A stretch of 64,000 nt of DNA from Vibrio furnissii CIP 102972 (GTDB lineage Bacteria > Pseudomonadota > Gammaproteobacteria > Enterobacterales > Vibrionaceae), in NCBI RefSeq assembly GCF_000176175.1, contig NZ_ACZP01000014.1, forward strand, positions 992,001-1,056,000, in the 5' to 3' direction. This document shows, one piece after another, positions 25,496 through 35,856 of the stretch. Under the pieces are notes generated by a model. The model saw only the letters and a program-made list of their open reading frames with translations, did no database searches and was not told where the DNA came from. The position numbers were made by a program, and so were the translations under genes. The number at the start of each line of letters is the position of its first letter. Position 1 is the first letter of the stretch.

Positions 25496-26329
25496 TTAAA
25501 GGATCGCGACCGTTTCATCCGAGTAGCGCTGAATGATCGGGTTTTTGAGCTGCGCTTCATCTGCTGGTTGCCATAAGCCGCGCTTGATGCCATTGACCAC
25601 CATGTGAATCACCGCGGAATCGATGGCCGACATGATGGCGATATTGACCGGTTCGTTATTGGTGTAGCCTGATTCGAGTTCCAGCAGATCTTGATAAGCG
25701 ATGTAGCGAAAGACGCTGGCAGAGACCTCTTGCGAAAAAATGGTTTTGCTGGTGGTGACGCTGAGTACGATCTGGCCGGTGCGCACATCCACGGCGCGCA
25801 AATTGACCGTCACCTGATCCATGCGATATTGACCGTAAGCCGCAAAGCCAAGATAACCTGCGCCATGGCCACCGGTTTTGAGATCCGATTCATAGCCGAT
25901 GATGCCGCCTTCAATCACCAGATTGGCCGATTTGAGCGCCGGTAAGTCGTCGCCAATGTTGGCGGGTGTTTGATCTTTTTTCTGCGCCGCGCGAATGATC
26001 TTGCGCTCGGTGAGCAGGTTTTGCAGCCCCTCCCGCTCTAAAGGCAAGAACCAACCTGAATCAAGCAACGCCGTGGTCAACATGGAGGTACCGCCTTGTG
26101 GAACCGCCGTAGAGAAACTGCTGTTGGGCGACGATTTGTATTGTCCGGTTTGATCGCGGAAATCGTACACCGACACCATGATCTTGCCTTTGGGCAGCGG
26201 TAGCTTCACCAAGTCGTTGTACGTGGGGCCACGCGGTGTCAGGGTTGGCGATTCATCGGCATCGGGAATCGACATCGAATTTGAACACCCCGCCAGCAGC
26301 GCAACACACAGCATCAATCCTGTTTTCAT
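25496..26329 (-). CDS. csgG: CsgG, outer-membrane curli secretion channel
   Basis: Lipoprotein of 277 residues; the signal sequence ends in the lipobox LLAGC near residue 15. CsgG-family segments include VYDFRDQTGQYK, GGTSMLTTALLDSGWFLPLEREGLQNLLTERKI and ANLVIEGGIIGYESD. Nine subunits form the pore that exports curlin. The start could be 26341 or 26329; the latter gives a standard lipoprotein signal. Third gene of csgE-csgF-csgG. Confidence 0.95.
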   Translation of the reverse strand: MKTGLMLCVALLAGCSNSMSIPDADESPTLTPRGPTYNDLVKLPLPKGKIMVSVYDFRDQTGQYKSSPNSSFSTAVPQGGTSMLTTALLDSGWFLPLEREGLQNLLTERKIIRAAQKKDQTPANIGDDLPALKSANLVIEGGIIGYESDLKTGGHGAGYLGFAAYGQYRMDQVTVNLRAVDVRTGQIVLSVTTSKTIFSQEVSASVFRYIAYQDLLELESGYTNNEPVNIAIMSAIDSAVIHMVVNGIKRGLWQPADEAQLKNPIIQRYSDETVAIL

Positions 26330-26347
26330 GGTCCATGTCATCCTGTG

Positions 26348-26779
26348 TTACAGCCCAGACACTTGAATGTCGGTGGACTCACCCGTCGCCTTGTCGGTGA
26401 TGGTGATGGTCAGGTAGCCGTCGTTATCGGTGATCACCAAAGAATAATCATTGGTTTCTAGGCTACCGGCCTCTCCGGTCGCCAAAAGTTGGCTGATGAG
26501 GCGCGATTGCAAGCTGGAAGTGAGTGATGAGAGCACCGACGAGGAACTGGAAGAGCCTGAGCTACCCTCGTAATCGTTGATGGCTTCCGCGCGTGAAAAC
26601 AGGTGTGTGGTATTGAGCGGGTTACCACCAAAGGTTGGATTGACGGGCTCATAAACCAGAGAAGAGCTGAACGCGGGGGCAGATAGAGTCGTGGCGAGCA
26701 GGCTGACCATGACTGCGTGAGTCACTCGTGGTGGGAGAACGCGACACCGCGCGCGGCATCCATGTTTTACGCTATTCAT
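26348..26779 (-). CDS. csgF: CsgF, curli assembly factor
   Basis: Exported protein of 143 residues. After a signal peptide with an unusually long basic start (KHGCRARCRVLPPR), the mature N-terminus SSLVYEPVNPTFGGNPLN is the conserved CsgF segment that inserts in the CsgG pore. A Ser-rich linker (SGSSSSSSVLSS) follows. AAGGA precedes the ATG at 26779. CsgF couples secretion to nucleation on CsgB. Confidence 0.92.
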   Translation of the reverse strand: MNSVKHGCRARCRVLPPRVTHAVMVSLLATTLSAPAFSSSLVYEPVNPTFGGNPLNTTHLFSRAEAINDYEGSSGSSSSSSVLSSLTSSLQSRLISQLLATGEAGSLETNDYSLVITDNDGYLTITITDKATGESTDIQVSGL

Positions 26780-26804
26780 TGTGATGTCCTTGTATGCTTC
26801 ACTG

Positions 26805-27290
26805 TTACTGCAATTCGTCGTGGTCGAGATCAAACGTGTCTGAATAGAGCCGTTCTATTTTCCAGCGCAATAAGTAATTGCTCACGGTCGCAACGGCGGC
26901 TTGTGCTTTCTCTCGGGCTTGTCTGGCGCCGGGCGATAACGTGGTGCGATACACCACCTTCTGTGAGTGCCAAACCGTGATAATGCTGCCTTGTGAGGCG
27001 GTTGCTCGCTCCTTCACCGTGAAGTTTTCATTCAGGTCGGGCTGGCTTTCATTCATGTATTTGGAAAATTCCGTATAAAAATTGCTGCCGATGCCTGTCA
27101 TGGTTCGGTCGATAATGAGGCCGTTCACATCATTCAGATTCAACGAGTCATTACTTTCCAGTTGCTGGCCATTTTCCAAGCTCGCCTGATCCTCAGGATT
27201 GGCATGACTTGAAGAACTCATTAACAGAAAGATGGCAGAACAGAAGAAAAATACAGAACGTAATATTCTATTTCTCATTGTTGATACCAT
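26805..27290 (-). CDS. csgE: CsgE, periplasmic curli secretion factor
   Basis: Protein of 161 residues with a signal peptide (SVFFFCSAIFLLMSSSSHA) and the CsgE core GLIIDRTMTGIGSNFYTEFSKYM plus VWHSQKVVYRTTLSPGARQ. CsgE caps the CsgG channel and directs curlin to it. Start 27290 is used; ATG at 27278 is possible. First gene of the csgEFG operon, with an AT-rich leader. Confidence 0.93.
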   Translation of the reverse strand: MVSTMRNRILRSVFFFCSAIFLLMSSSSHANPEDQASLENGQQLESNDSLNLNDVNGLIIDRTMTGIGSNFYTEFSKYMNESQPDLNENFTVKERATASQGSIITVWHSQKVVYRTTLSPGARQAREKAQAAVATVSNYLLRWKIERLYSDTFDLDHDELQ

Positions 27291-27532
27291 TATTATTAAT
27301 GTATTTTATTCAGCGCTAATCATAGGTTTTTATTGCCTGATTAGATATAAACTAAAGTCGTGGTTTTAATATTATTCCTATCATGCGAATGAATGTTTAT
27401 TTCCTCGTTTTTGAATAACTAAATTATAAAAAAATACTTTCAAATATTAATGTAAAGTTGATGGCTGGATATCGGCATCGCGATTAATCTATTTCTTCGA
27501 GGGCACAATGTTCTCTGCGTAAGGGAGGAAAT
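27291..27532. promoter_or_regulatory. AT-rich divergent csgE / csgB control region
   Basis: This 242-base gap drives csgEFG one way and csgBAC the other. It is strongly AT-rich, as is usual for nucleoid-protein-controlled surface genes. It holds a bulged inverted repeat, CTAATCA (27316-27322) against TGATTAG (27338-27344), close to csgE. No csgD gene borders it. Confidence 0.6.
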
Positions 27533-28183
27533 ATGTTCGTCCGTATAACTGCCTACGTCATGATGCTGTTGATGGAGGTCATCGTGTTATTGATGATGTC
27601 CAACATGGCTTGGTCGCAAGACCGGAATAATCAAACACACGACGATATTGACACATCCGTCGCGTATTCGTGGGGTGGCACGGCGATCGGTCGCTTCGGC
27701 ACTGGTATGGATGATTTGAGTCATTTCAATGAGTTGGAGGATGTTATCACCGCCGATAATTACGCTGAAGTCTCTATGGAGAATGCGATCGGTGGCGAGG
27801 TCACCATTGAACAGTATGGTCGTCAGGCTGGCAACAAAGCGAAAGTTATTCAGCACGACAGCAGAAGAAGTCAGGCAACAATTTGGCAAGAAGGCTCGGC
27901 GAACACGGCGTTAATTACCCAAACCGGAAACCAGAATAAAGCAGTCATTGGTCAGAGTGGTTATGGGCATGAAGCGTGGATTAATCAAAACGGGAACTTT
28001 AACGTAGCGGCTATTATTCAAACCGGTGCTGCGAGTTCGTTAAGTATTAATCAAACCGGACATAATAACCAAGCTTATATTGTCGATAAAGGTGGCTCTA
28101 ATTATGGCATCAGTCAAAATGGTAATGACTATCTCGCCATAATTGGTGGTTCAGGGATTAATGTGTACGTCACGCAATACTAA
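27533..28183 (+). CDS. csgB: CsgB-like minor curlin (nucleator)
   Basis: Protein of 216 residues with a hydrophobic signal region (MMLLMEVIVLLMMSNMAWS). From about residue 75 it shows curlin repeats of about 22 residues with the Gln/Asn ladder: VTIEQYGRQAGNKAKVIQ, ATIWQEGSANTALITQ, AVIGQSGYGHEAWINQ, LSINQTGHNNQAYIV. It ends VYVTQY. GGGAGG precedes the ATG. First of csgBAC. By order and composition it is the nucleator of curli fibres. Confidence 0.88.
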   Translation: MFVRITAYVMMLLMEVIVLLMMSNMAWSQDRNNQTHDDIDTSVAYSWGGTAIGRFGTGMDDLSHFNELEDVITADNYAEVSMENAIGGEVTIEQYGRQAGNKAKVIQHDSRRSQATIWQEGSANTALITQTGNQNKAVIGQSGYGHEAWINQNGNFNVAAIIQTGAASSLSINQTGHNNQAYIVDKGGSNYGISQNGNDYLAIIGGSGINVYVTQY

Positions 28184-28253
28184 TAATAGCGTACGACACG
28201 TGTTGTCATTCCCGTCTATTCAAAAGTAACAATATGATATCAAGGAAAATGTC

Positions 28254-29168
28254 ATGAAAACAAAAATTGCTCTATTCATCACCGCAGCGTTGGCATCAGG
28301 CAGTGCTTTGGCAAACAATGATGCAACGGCCAATCTTTATTTGACCAACGACTCGGCCGTTACGATCACGCAAGTCTCCTCATCTCAAGGCAACTCGGCG
28401 CTGATCGACTCCAGCTTCTCGTCTGGAAACACGCTGTCTGTGTATCAGAATGGCGGTGACAATGCGGCAACGATTCGTGCGTTTGACGTCGACGGCTCTA
28501 CGCTGGCCATCAACCAAACGGGTGACACCAACACCGGCAGCATCACGGCATTGGGCGCGAAGAACGCGAACTTTTCCATCAATCAAGGCGGTGATTTGAA
28601 TGATGCCTCGATCAAAACCGACAACTACCATCGTGGTCGCGCATACTCTTACGACAATGACACCGTTTCTGTGGTCCAAAATGGTACGGAAAACACCACC
28701 AGTGTTGAACTGAAACGTGGCACCGATGACAGCAACGTCTCATTGGCGGCGTCAGGTTCTGGCAACCAAGCTAACGTGGTGCTCGATTGGGCTGACAGCA
28801 GCATGGTGACGGGGAATGTGCAAGGCACCGACAACGTGGCCGATGTGCTGATTGACAGTGGTTACGGTAACGAAGTGGCATTCACGCAAAACGGCACCGC
28901 GAATCAACTGGATGTAGATGTGCTTTACAGTGACATCAACACCGTTCACGTCAATCAAACCGGTTCAAATAACGCTGCGGATGTCGACCTGATTGCCAGT
29001 GACGACAACGACATTTACGTGACACAAAGCAACTCTAATGCTGATGCGAACGTGTACGTGAACTGGAGTAGTAACAACACCATCAGCGTGGTGCAAACCT
29101 ACGGGGATACGGCGAACGTGAATCTGGCCTTAAGCCACAACAACACGGTCGCGATCAGCCAGTACTAA
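28254..29168 (+). CDS. csgA: CsgA-like major curlin, expanded and Asp-rich
   Basis: Protein of 304 residues, about twice E. coli CsgA, with a clear signal peptide (cleavage after SALA). I count about ten to eleven repeats of 22-24 residues with the pattern S-x-Q-x-G-x-x-N (for example LSVYQNGGDNAATI, LAINQTGDTNTGSI, VHVNQTGSNNAADV, ISVVQTYGDTANVNL) and an end VAISQY. Several inner repeats lose the Gln (NVSLAASGSGNQANV) and are rich in Asp, which in E. coli CsgA marks gatekeeper repeats. AAGGA precedes the ATG. Confidence 0.9.
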   Translation: MKTKIALFITAALASGSALANNDATANLYLTNDSAVTITQVSSSQGNSALIDSSFSSGNTLSVYQNGGDNAATIRAFDVDGSTLAINQTGDTNTGSITALGAKNANFSINQGGDLNDASIKTDNYHRGRAYSYDNDTVSVVQNGTENTTSVELKRGTDDSNVSLAASGSGNQANVVLDWADSSMVTGNVQGTDNVADVLIDSGYGNEVAFTQNGTANQLDVDVLYSDINTVHVNQTGSNNAADVDLIASDDNDIYVTQSNSNADANVYVNWSSNNTISVVQTYGDTANVNLALSHNNTVAISQY

Positions 29169-29194
29169 CGCAGCGCGACAACGGCACGTTGGCT

Positions 29195-29551
29195 ATGACA
29201 CATCACGAGACAGCGGCGCTATGCGCCGCTTTTTTGCTTCTCTCAACCGCCGCGATGGCGCAAGGGCATGAGATGACACATGTCGCCTTACTGGAGGGGC
29301 AATTGCAGGTGGACTGCACCCTCGACAACGAGCACACATTGCACCTGACGGTCGAAAGTCAGGCCAGTTTTTCTGGTTCGGTGAGTGTGGTTTCGGCGTC
29401 TGGCAGCCGGATTTTGCATCGCTTGCAAGGGCAAACAACGCTCACCTTAGGCCTTGGGGCGGAGCAGTTACCGCTCACGCTGACGGCGGGCACGATGGCA
29501 GGCGAAAGTGAATCGCTCACAATTGGCGCAGAATGCAAAACGGCCCCTTGA
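29195..29551 (+). CDS. CsgC/CsgH-like periplasmic curlin chaperone
   Basis: Protein of 118 residues with a signal peptide (LCAAFLLLSTAAMA). The mature part is a short beta-rich domain with two Cys (in VDCTLD and AECKTAP), compatible with the immunoglobulin-like CsgC/CsgH fold that stops premature curlin aggregation. It follows csgA by 26 bases. Start ATG 29195 is preferred to the in-frame TTG at 29189; neither has a clear Shine-Dalgarno. Assignment rests on position, size and signal peptide more than on sequence. Confidence 0.65.
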   Translation: MTHHETAALCAAFLLLSTAAMAQGHEMTHVALLEGQLQVDCTLDNEHTLHLTVESQASFSGSVSVVSASGSRILHRLQGQTTLTLGLGAEQLPLTLTAGTMAGESESLTIGAECKTAP

Positions 29552-29569
29552 TGCAAGCGGCCGTTTTTT
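29537..29569 (+). terminator. Terminator of csgBAC enclosing the csgC stop codon
   Basis: AAAACGGCC (29537-29545) pairs with GGCCGTTTT (29559-29567), followed by T's. The stop codon of the last gene (29549-29551) lies inside the loop. Confidence 0.75.
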
Positions 29570-29588
29570 GTGTGTTGAAAGGTTGCGC

Positions 29589-30713
29589 TTATTCGCTCAG
29601 GAACTCGACGCCTTTCTCTTGGAACAGACGTTGGCACGCGCGGCCATCGCTGTGGAATAGGTGACAACGGTGCGCTGGAATACCGATAGTCAGTGTATCA
29701 CCCACTTCGATATCGAGCGTGTCTGGTTGGCGGTAGATGATGTCTGAATCAGAACCCTTCACGTTCATGTACACCTGAGTTTCGTTGCCCAGTTTCTCCA
29801 CAATCATCACTTTGCCTTCGATGCGTGCATCGCCGTCGTCGGCTTCAACCAAGTGTTCAGGACGTACGCCCAAAGACATGCGAGAGCCCGGTGTGACCGT
29901 GGTGCCATCCACAGGAATCCAGAATGAGAAGCCATTCGACAAGCTCACTTTTACGCGCTCTTTCTCGGCTTCATCAACCGTCACACTCATGAAGTTCATT
30001 TTCGGAGAACCGATGAAACCTGCCACGAAGCGGTTTTGTGGGTAGTGGTATAACTCAAGCGGTTTACCCACTTGTGATACAAAGCCTGCATCGAGGACCA
30101 CAATCTTGTCAGCCATGGTCATCGCTTCGACCTGATCGTGGGTAACGTAAATCATGGTGCAGCCCAGTTTACGTTGCAGTTTGGTGATTTCAGAACGCAT
30201 CTGAACACGCAGCGCCGCATCCAAGTTAGACAGCGGTTCATCCAGCAGGAAGACATTCGGTTGCGAGACCAGTGTACGGCCGATGGCCACACGTTGACGT
30301 TGACCACCAGACAGCGCTTTCGGTTGACGATCTAGCAGGTGGCTCAGTTGAAGAATTTCGGCGGCGTGTTCGACGCGTTTGCTGATTTCTTTCTTATCGG
30401 CTTTTGCCAATTTCAGGCCAAACGACATGTTATCGTGCAGGTTGAGGTGCGGGTAGAGTGCGTAAGATTGGAACACCATACCCACGCCACGTTTGGAAGG
30501 TTCGGTGTCGTTCATGCGTTGGTCGCCAATGAATAGGTCGCCGGAAGTGATGTCTTCCAAGCCCGCGATACAGCGCAGAAGGGTCGATTTACCACAGCCT
30601 GATGGACCGACGAAGACGACAAACTCACCCTCTTTGATGTCCAAATCGACATTCTTAGAAATCAGCACATCGCCGTAAGCTTTACATACATTTTTTAACG
30701 TGACACTCGCCAT
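29589..30713 (-). CDS. malK: Maltose/maltodextrin ABC transporter ATPase MalK
   Basis: Protein of 374 residues. Walker [10 protein letters not shown] (about 36-44), Q-loop [10 protein letters not shown], signature LSGGQRQR, Walker [11 protein letters not shown] and the switch His in YVTHDQ are all present. The C-terminal regulatory domain (about 240-374) includes GSPKMNF and LGVRPEHL, typical of MalK. Alone on the minus strand and divergent from malEFG across a long control region. Confidence 0.95.
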   Translation of the reverse strand: MASVTLKNVCKAYGDVLISKNVDLDIKEGEFVVFVGPSGCGKSTLLRCIAGLEDITSGDLFIGDQRMNDTEPSKRGVGMVFQSYALYPHLNLHDNMSFGLKLAKADKKEISKRVEHAAEILQLSHLLDRQPKALSGGQRQRVAIGRTLVSQPNVFLLDEPLSNLDAALRVQMRSEITKLQRKLGCTMIYVTHDQVEAMTMADKIVVLDAGFVSQVGKPLELYHYPQNRFVAGFIGSPKMNFMSVTVDEAEKERVKVSLSNGFSFWIPVDGTTVTPGSRMSLGVRPEHLVEADDGDARIEGKVMIVEKLGNETQVYMNVKGSDSDIIYRQPDTLDIEVGDTLTIGIPAHRCHLFHSDGRACQRLFQEKGVEFLSE

Positions 30714-31452
30714 CTAGCTCGTCCTCGGATCAAGATTTTTTAATGATTACTGCTCGTCATTATATGAACTTTTTTATAAAAAATGTCTGCGAGCAATAAC
30801 AGTAGGAATACGTTTTAGGTGAATCAACGCTCTGGTGAGTGTGAATGATTCCGCGGCCAGGCCGCACATACCTTTTATGTTGATGCATCAAAGAGCTGGC
30901 AAGTAAGAAAAGAAAGGGTGATGCCTCAGACAAAAGATCTGAAGAAACCATCACCCATCAAAGCCAAGAATCGTTTGCTTCCCCCGACACAGATGCACGT
31001 CTCCCCCGTACAATAATTACCACGAACGCACCCTCTGTGACAGCAAACCAATTCGGCGATGCAAGCCAGTATTATCTGACATACTGGAAAGGTTCTTACC
31101 ATCCACTCTTGGATGTATGCAGTTTCTGTGAATCAGGGAGTGAATACATCCTCCTAATCACTTTTTTTGCAGGGGGAGTAGTCAAGGAGGAGGTGGAGGG
31201 GTGAGAGAAACACCAAGTCTGATCGAGTTCAAATTATTGATTGCCATCAACTTGATAATGATCACAAACCTTGTTTTTTTTGTGACTTTTGTCTCGAACT
31301 CTCAACGATAGAGATCACGAAAATACGCCATAATGCAAAGGGCGTAGGGAGTAGGAGGATGAGGACGAGCCCGTTTTTTCTGATGATATATGGCGAAATA
31401 CGGCGAAACCTCACCTGGTGAGCCCTACAACACTAATAAAAAGGATATGAAC
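30714..31452. promoter_or_regulatory. malK / malE divergent control region
   Basis: This 739-base gap contains no credible gene. Purine-rich MalT-box-like hexamers occur in both directions: on the plus strand GGGGGAG (31172), GGAGGAGG (31186-31193), GGTGGAGGGG (31192-31201) and GGATGAGG (31357-31364); on the minus strand GGGGGAG (31001-31007), GGGGGAAG (about 30979-30985) and GGAGGATG (31147-31154). CRP-like sites are CTTGA-N6-TCACA (31251-31266) and TGTGA-N6-TCTCG (31281-31296). The layout matches the MalT/CRP-activated malE-malK region of enterobacteria. Confidence 0.65.
30916..30956. repeat. Nested hairpin in the malK leader
   Basis: GGGTGATG (30916-30923) pairs with CATCACCC (30949-30956), and inside it TCAGA (30926-30930) pairs with TCTGA (30938-30942). 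It lies about 200 bases before malK and could fold in the malK leader RNA. Confidence 0.55.
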
Positions 31453-32634
31453 ATGAAAAACGCCCTAAGCACGGTAGCGCTAAGTACTATGGTCGCTCTT
31501 GGTTCTTTTGGTGCACACGCTGCTATTCAAGAAGGACAACTGACTATCTGGATCAACGGTGACAAAGGTTACAACGGTCTTGCAGAAGTTGGTAAACAGT
31601 TTGAAGCCGACACGGGTATCAAAGTGACCGTGGCGCATCCTGATGGACTACAAGACAAGTTCCCACAAACCGCTGCGACGGGTGATGGTCCTGATATCGT
31701 GTTCTGGGCTCACGACCGTTTCGGTGGTTACGCTGAAGCTGGCCTGCTGGCTGAAATCAAGCCATCTCAAAAAGTGAAAGACGGCATCGTTGATTTCGCG
31801 TGGGATGCTGTGAAATACAACGGCAAACTGATTGGCTACCCAGTTGCGGTTGAATCGCTATCTCTGATCTACAACAAAGACCTTGTGCCAAACCCACCAA
31901 AATCTTGGGAAGAAGTGGCTGCGCTTGACGCGAAACTGAAGAAAAACGGCAAGTCTGCAATCATGTGGAACCTGAAAGAACCGTACTTCACATGGCCTCT
32001 GATGGCTGCTGACGGCGGTTACGCATTCAAATACACCTCTGACGGCTACGACGTGAAAGACGCGGGTATCGACAAGAAAGGCGTGAAAGAAGCGATGAGC
32101 TTCGTGAAAGGCTTGGTGGACAGCGGCGTGATCTCTGCGGACATGGACTACTCAGTGTCTGAAGCGCAGTTCATCAAAGGCAACACGGCGATGACCATCA
32201 ATGGTCCTTGGTCTTGGAGCAACATCGACAAATCAGGCGTCAACTACGGTGTCACCACGCTGCCGAAATTCAACGGTCAGTCTTCTAAACCATTCGTGGG
32301 TGTATTGACTGCGGGTATCAGCACAGCGTCTCCAAACCGTGATTTGGCTGTTGAATTCATCGAGAACTACCTGCTGACTAACGACGGTCTGCGTGCGATG
32401 AACAACGACAAGCCACTGGGCGCGGTTGCACTGAACTCATTCCAACGTGAACTGGATGCAGATGCACGTATCGCAGCGACCATGGATAACGCCATGAACG
32501 GTGAAATCATGCCGAACATTCCACAAATGAACGCATTCTGGGGCGCAGCGAAAAACGCCATTATCAACGTCGTTGATGGCCGCCAGACTGTAGACGCTGC
32601 TCTGGCAGACGCAGAAAAACAAATGACGAAATAA
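31453..32634 (+). CDS. malE: Maltose/maltodextrin-binding protein MalE
   Basis: Periplasmic binding protein of 393 residues. The signal peptide [17 protein letters not shown] ends at AHA-A. The mature protein shows [47 protein letters not shown] and [17 protein letters not shown], which are MalE segments with ligand-stacking Trp residues. The ATG at 31453 has AAGGA at good distance; ATG 31447 is too close. First of malEFG. Confidence 0.96.
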   Translation: MKNALSTVALSTMVALGSFGAHAAIQEGQLTIWINGDKGYNGLAEVGKQFEADTGIKVTVAHPDGLQDKFPQTAATGDGPDIVFWAHDRFGGYAEAGLLAEIKPSQKVKDGIVDFAWDAVKYNGKLIGYPVAVESLSLIYNKDLVPNPPKSWEEVAALDAKLKKNGKSAIMWNLKEPYFTWPLMAADGGYAFKYTSDGYDVKDAGIDKKGVKEAMSFVKGLVDSGVISADMDYSVSEAQFIKGNTAMTINGPWSWSNIDKSGVNYGVTTLPKFNGQSSKPFVGVLTAGISTASPNRDLAVEFIENYLLTNDGLRAMNNDKPLGAVALNSFQRELDADARIAATMDNAMNGEIMPNIPQMNAFWGAAKNAIINVVDGRQTVDAALADAEKQMTK

Positions 32635-32714
32635 ACCATCCTTCGTCAACTATTTTGAGGAGGGGGCAACCTCTCCTTACTTTCCCTTTTTTTATTTCGC
32701 TAGCAGGTTGTTCT

Positions 32715-34286
32715 ATGCAGTCAATTCAAGGTACAGAGGCGATGTCAGCACCAGCAACGACACTCCCGGCCAACAAGCGCGCATTCATCAAATGGGCCGT
32801 ATTAGGCGCAGTGGGTATCGTGAATGGCTATGCAACGATTCTAATGTATTCCCGCGGTGAGCTGGCTTTTGCTTTGCTGACCCTGATTCTAACCGCTCTT
32901 GCGCTCTACATTTTCGGCAGCAAGAAAACATACGCGCATCGTTATATCTATCCAGGTGTCGCCGGGATGATCCTATTCATCCTTTTCCCATTAGCCTATA
33001 CGGTGAACCTGGCGTTTACCAACTACAGCGCCAAAAACCAACTCTCTTACGAGCGTGCACAATCTGTCCTGATGGACCGTACGTTCCAAAGCGGAGAAAG
33101 TTATTCATTTCATCTCTACAGCACAGAAGATGGTTACCGCATCTCGATTGAAGACGGTGACAAACTGTACGCAACCCCGGCGTTCTCGATTACCAATGTG
33201 CCTTCGGATCTAGACCTTGCTCCGATTGACGCCATGAGCGGTGAGAAAGAACCGATTAAAACCATCATCAGCAATCGTAGTGCGCTGGGCGGATTGGACT
33301 TGCACTTCCCATCGGGCGATGACATTCGCATGAGTGGCCTGCGTAAGTTCGCGGCGGTCGTTCCGTTGTACACCATGCAAGAGGATGGTGAAACGCTTTA
33401 CAACAACCGCACCGGTGAAACGCTGCGCCCGAATATGGAGCTGGGTTTCTACCAGCCAATCGATGAAAACGGCGCGTTTGTGGGCAACACGGTGTCGCCA
33501 GGTTTTGTGGTCTCTATCGGGACACACAACTTCGAACGTGTGTGGAAAGATGATGGCATCAAAGAGCCGTTTATCAGCATCTTCATCTGGACGGTTGTGT
33601 TCTCCGTGTTGACGGTGATCTTTACGCTCATCATCGGTCTGATTCTGGCGAGTGTGGTGCAGTGGGAAGAGCTGAAAGGCCGCGCGGTATATCGTGTGCT
33701 GCTGATTCTGCCTTACGCGGTGCCGGCGTTCATTTCGATTCTGATCTTTAAGGGCTTGTTCAACCAAAGCTTTGGTGAAATCAACATGGTGCTACAAGCG
33801 CTGTTTGGGATCAGCCCAGCTTGGTTCTCAGACCCATTCCTGGCGAAATCCATGGTGATGATCGTCAACACGTGGCTGGGTTTCCCTTACATGATGATTC
33901 TGTGTATGGGCCTGTTGAAAGCTATTCCGGAAGATTTATACGAAGCGTCAGCGATTGACGGCGCGAACTTTGTGCAGAACTTCAAGAAGATCACGCTGCC
34001 TCTGATGATTAAACCGCTGACACCGCTATTGATTGCAAGCTTCGCGTTTAACTTCAACAACTTCGTGATGATCCAATTGTTGACCGCTGGTGGCCCGAAC
34101 ATGATCGGCACCTCGGAGCCAGCAGGTTATACCGACCTTTTGGTGAGCTATACCTACCGTATCGCGTTTGAAGGCGCAGGTGGTCAAGACTTCGGTCTGG
34201 CAAGTGCGATTGCAACGCTGATCTTCCTGTTGGTCGGTGCACTGGCACTCATCAACCTACGTTTCACTAAAGTCAGTCAGAATTAA
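32715..34286 (+). CDS. malF: Maltose ABC transporter permease MalF
   Basis: Protein of 523 residues with eight membrane segments and the large periplasmic loop between the third and fourth that marks MalF (about 115-290). The EAA loop is [32 protein letters not shown] 32715 with AGG upstream is preferred; ATG 32742 is possible. It follows malE by 80 bases and precedes malG by 14. Confidence 0.95.
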   Translation: MQSIQGTEAMSAPATTLPANKRAFIKWAVLGAVGIVNGYATILMYSRGELAFALLTLILTALALYIFGSKKTYAHRYIYPGVAGMILFILFPLAYTVNLAFTNYSAKNQLSYERAQSVLMDRTFQSGESYSFHLYSTEDGYRISIEDGDKLYATPAFSITNVPSDLDLAPIDAMSGEKEPIKTIISNRSALGGLDLHFPSGDDIRMSGLRKFAAVVPLYTMQEDGETLYNNRTGETLRPNMELGFYQPIDENGAFVGNTVSPGFVVSIGTHNFERVWKDDGIKEPFISIFIWTVVFSVLTVIFTLIIGLILASVVQWEELKGRAVYRVLLILPYAVPAFISILIFKGLFNQSFGEINMVLQALFGISPAWFSDPFLAKSMVMIVNTWLGFPYMMILCMGLLKAIPEDLYEASAIDGANFVQNFKKITLPLMIKPLTPLLIASFAFNFNNFVMIQLLTAGGPNMIGTSEPAGYTDLLVSYTYRIAFEGAGGQDFGLASAIATLIFLLVGALALINLRFTKVSQN

Positions 34287-34300
34287 GAGGAGCGACGACG

Positions 34301-35191
34301 ATGGCAATGGTTCAAGGTAAATCGCTCAAGTACCGTGTGTGGGCCACACACATCGCATTGTGGGCATTTTTGTCACTCATCATCTTTCCACTGTTGATGA
34401 TTGTCGCTATCTCATTTCGTGAAGGTAACTTCGCAACGGGTAGCCTCATTCCAGACAACCCGTCTCTGGAACACTGGAAACTGGCGCTGGGCTTTTCGGT
34501 CACCAACGCGGATGGTAGCGTAACACCGCCACCTTTCCCGGTACTGACTTGGTTGTGGAACTCGGTGAAAATCGCGGCAATCTCATCCGTGCTGATTGTG
34601 TCGCTGTCGACCACATCGGCTTACGCGTTTGCTCGTATGCGCTTTAAAGGCAAAGAAACCATCCTGAAAGCGATGATGATTTTCCAAATGTTCCCTGCGG
34701 TACTGGCGCTGGTGGCTATCTACGCACTGTTTGACAAGCTAGGACAGTACATTCCGTTCCTCGGGTTGAACACGCATGGCGGCCTGATCTTCTCTTACTT
34801 AGGCGGTATTGCGCTGCACGTATGGACGATTAAAGGGTACTTTGAAACGATTGATAATTCGCTGGAAGAAGCGGCGGCACTGGATGGTGCAACCCCTTGG
34901 CAAGCGTTCAGACTGGTCTTGTTACCGTTGTCTGTGCCGATTCTCGCCGTGGTGTTCATCCTGTCGTTTATCATGGTGGTGGGTGAAGTTCCGGTAGCAT
35001 CGTTACTACTTTCTGATGTAAACTCGTACACACTCGCGGTTGGTATGCAGCAGTATTTGTACCCTCAGAACTACTTGTGGGGCGACTTCGCGGCAGCGGC
35101 AGTCTTGTCTGCACTACCAATCACTATCGTATTCCTGCTTGCACAACGCTGGTTAGTCGGAGGCCTGACAGCTGGTGGTGTCAAAGGATAA
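34301..35191 (+). CDS. malG: Maltose ABC transporter permease MalG
   Basis: Protein of 296 residues with six membrane segments and the EAA loop [27 protein letters not shown] that contacts MalK. The C-terminal end AGGVKG is the MalG type, which reaches into the MalK dimer. GAGGAG precedes the ATG. Confidence 0.96.
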   Translation: MAMVQGKSLKYRVWATHIALWAFLSLIIFPLLMIVAISFREGNFATGSLIPDNPSLEHWKLALGFSVTNADGSVTPPPFPVLTWLWNSVKIAAISSVLIVSLSTTSAYAFARMRFKGKETILKAMMIFQMFPAVLALVAIYALFDKLGQYIPFLGLNTHGGLIFSYLGGIALHVWTIKGYFETIDNSLEEAAALDGATPWQAFRLVLLPLSVPILAVVFILSFIMVVGEVPVASLLLSDVNSYTLAVGMQQYLYPQNYLWGDFAAAAVLSALPITIVFLLAQRWLVGGLTAGGVKG

Positions 35192-35527
35192 CAACGATAA
35201 TGGCGACCGCAAGGTCGCCCATTTTGTCCACCCTTAACACTTTTGGTTTGGCCGCCGATCAGTTAAGAAGGAGACAATTCTGGCGTTACGCATAGCTGGC
35301 TGTTAGCTCTATTCCTTACGTATCATGACTAACAGTTTTTGTAACCAAAACCTGAGCTGAGCTCAGGTTTTTTTATGTCAGCCGTTTGGGGTTGGCCTCG
35401 TGAGATGGCCTTCCATGCGGAAACCGATTCAGTATATAGACGGTGTGAATGGACAAAAGGCGAGCGGAAAAGGAGTGCGAGTCAGATCTGAATTGTTGGT
35501 GTAAGCGGCGCAAATCCTGCAGAAAAA
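35192..35527. other. malG downstream region
   Basis: This stretch holds a stem GGCGACC-GCAA-GGTCGCC (35202-35219) 10 bases after the malG stop without a T-run, then the true terminator at 35348. I see no gene in it. Confidence 0.6.
35348..35374 (+). terminator. Intrinsic terminator of malEFG
   Basis: AAACCTGAGC, loop TGA, GCTCAGGTTT and T's, 157 bases after malG. Confidence 0.85.
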
Positions 35528-35779
35528 TCAGAACTCACGACTGGACGGTGCGCATCCGATGTATTGCAGCAGCACGTACAGGCTCTCTTGCTGTAGCGCG
35601 ACTTTACGAAACAGATCGGCAAAGGTGTCATCCCCGCCAAAGCAAGCGTTAATATAGTGGTTGATTTCGGTGGGCTGATACCCTTCAACATACAGGGTGC
35701 GAACCCATTGGTACTCGACGGCTTTTGGATTGGATAAGGTTGTTTCACTGAGAGTGATATCGCTGAGCGTTAATGCCAT
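35528..35779 (-). CDS. Conserved-looking hypothetical protein, 83 aa
   Basis: Acidic protein of 83 residues with no signal peptide or membrane segment. The sequence VEYQWVRTLYVEGYQPTEINHYINACFGGDDTFADLFRKVALQQESLYVLLQYIG has an ordinary protein composition and predicted helices, unlike the shadow frames. I do not recognise the family. The ATG lacks a good Shine-Dalgarno. Stands alone. Confidence 0.6.
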   Translation of the reverse strand: MALTLSDITLSETTLSNPKAVEYQWVRTLYVEGYQPTEINHYINACFGGDDTFADLFRKVALQQESLYVLLQYIGCAPSSREF

Positions 35780-35856
35780 GGGTCTGTTTTCTCGGTCGTG
35801 TCAGGCACACGTTTGCCTGATCATCGCGCATTAAAGCAGAGAAAAATGAACGTTCG

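Noticed and set aside
30760..30954. 64-codon minus-strand frame before malK
   Set aside because: Ser/His/Tyr-rich with no ribosome site; the region is regulatory.
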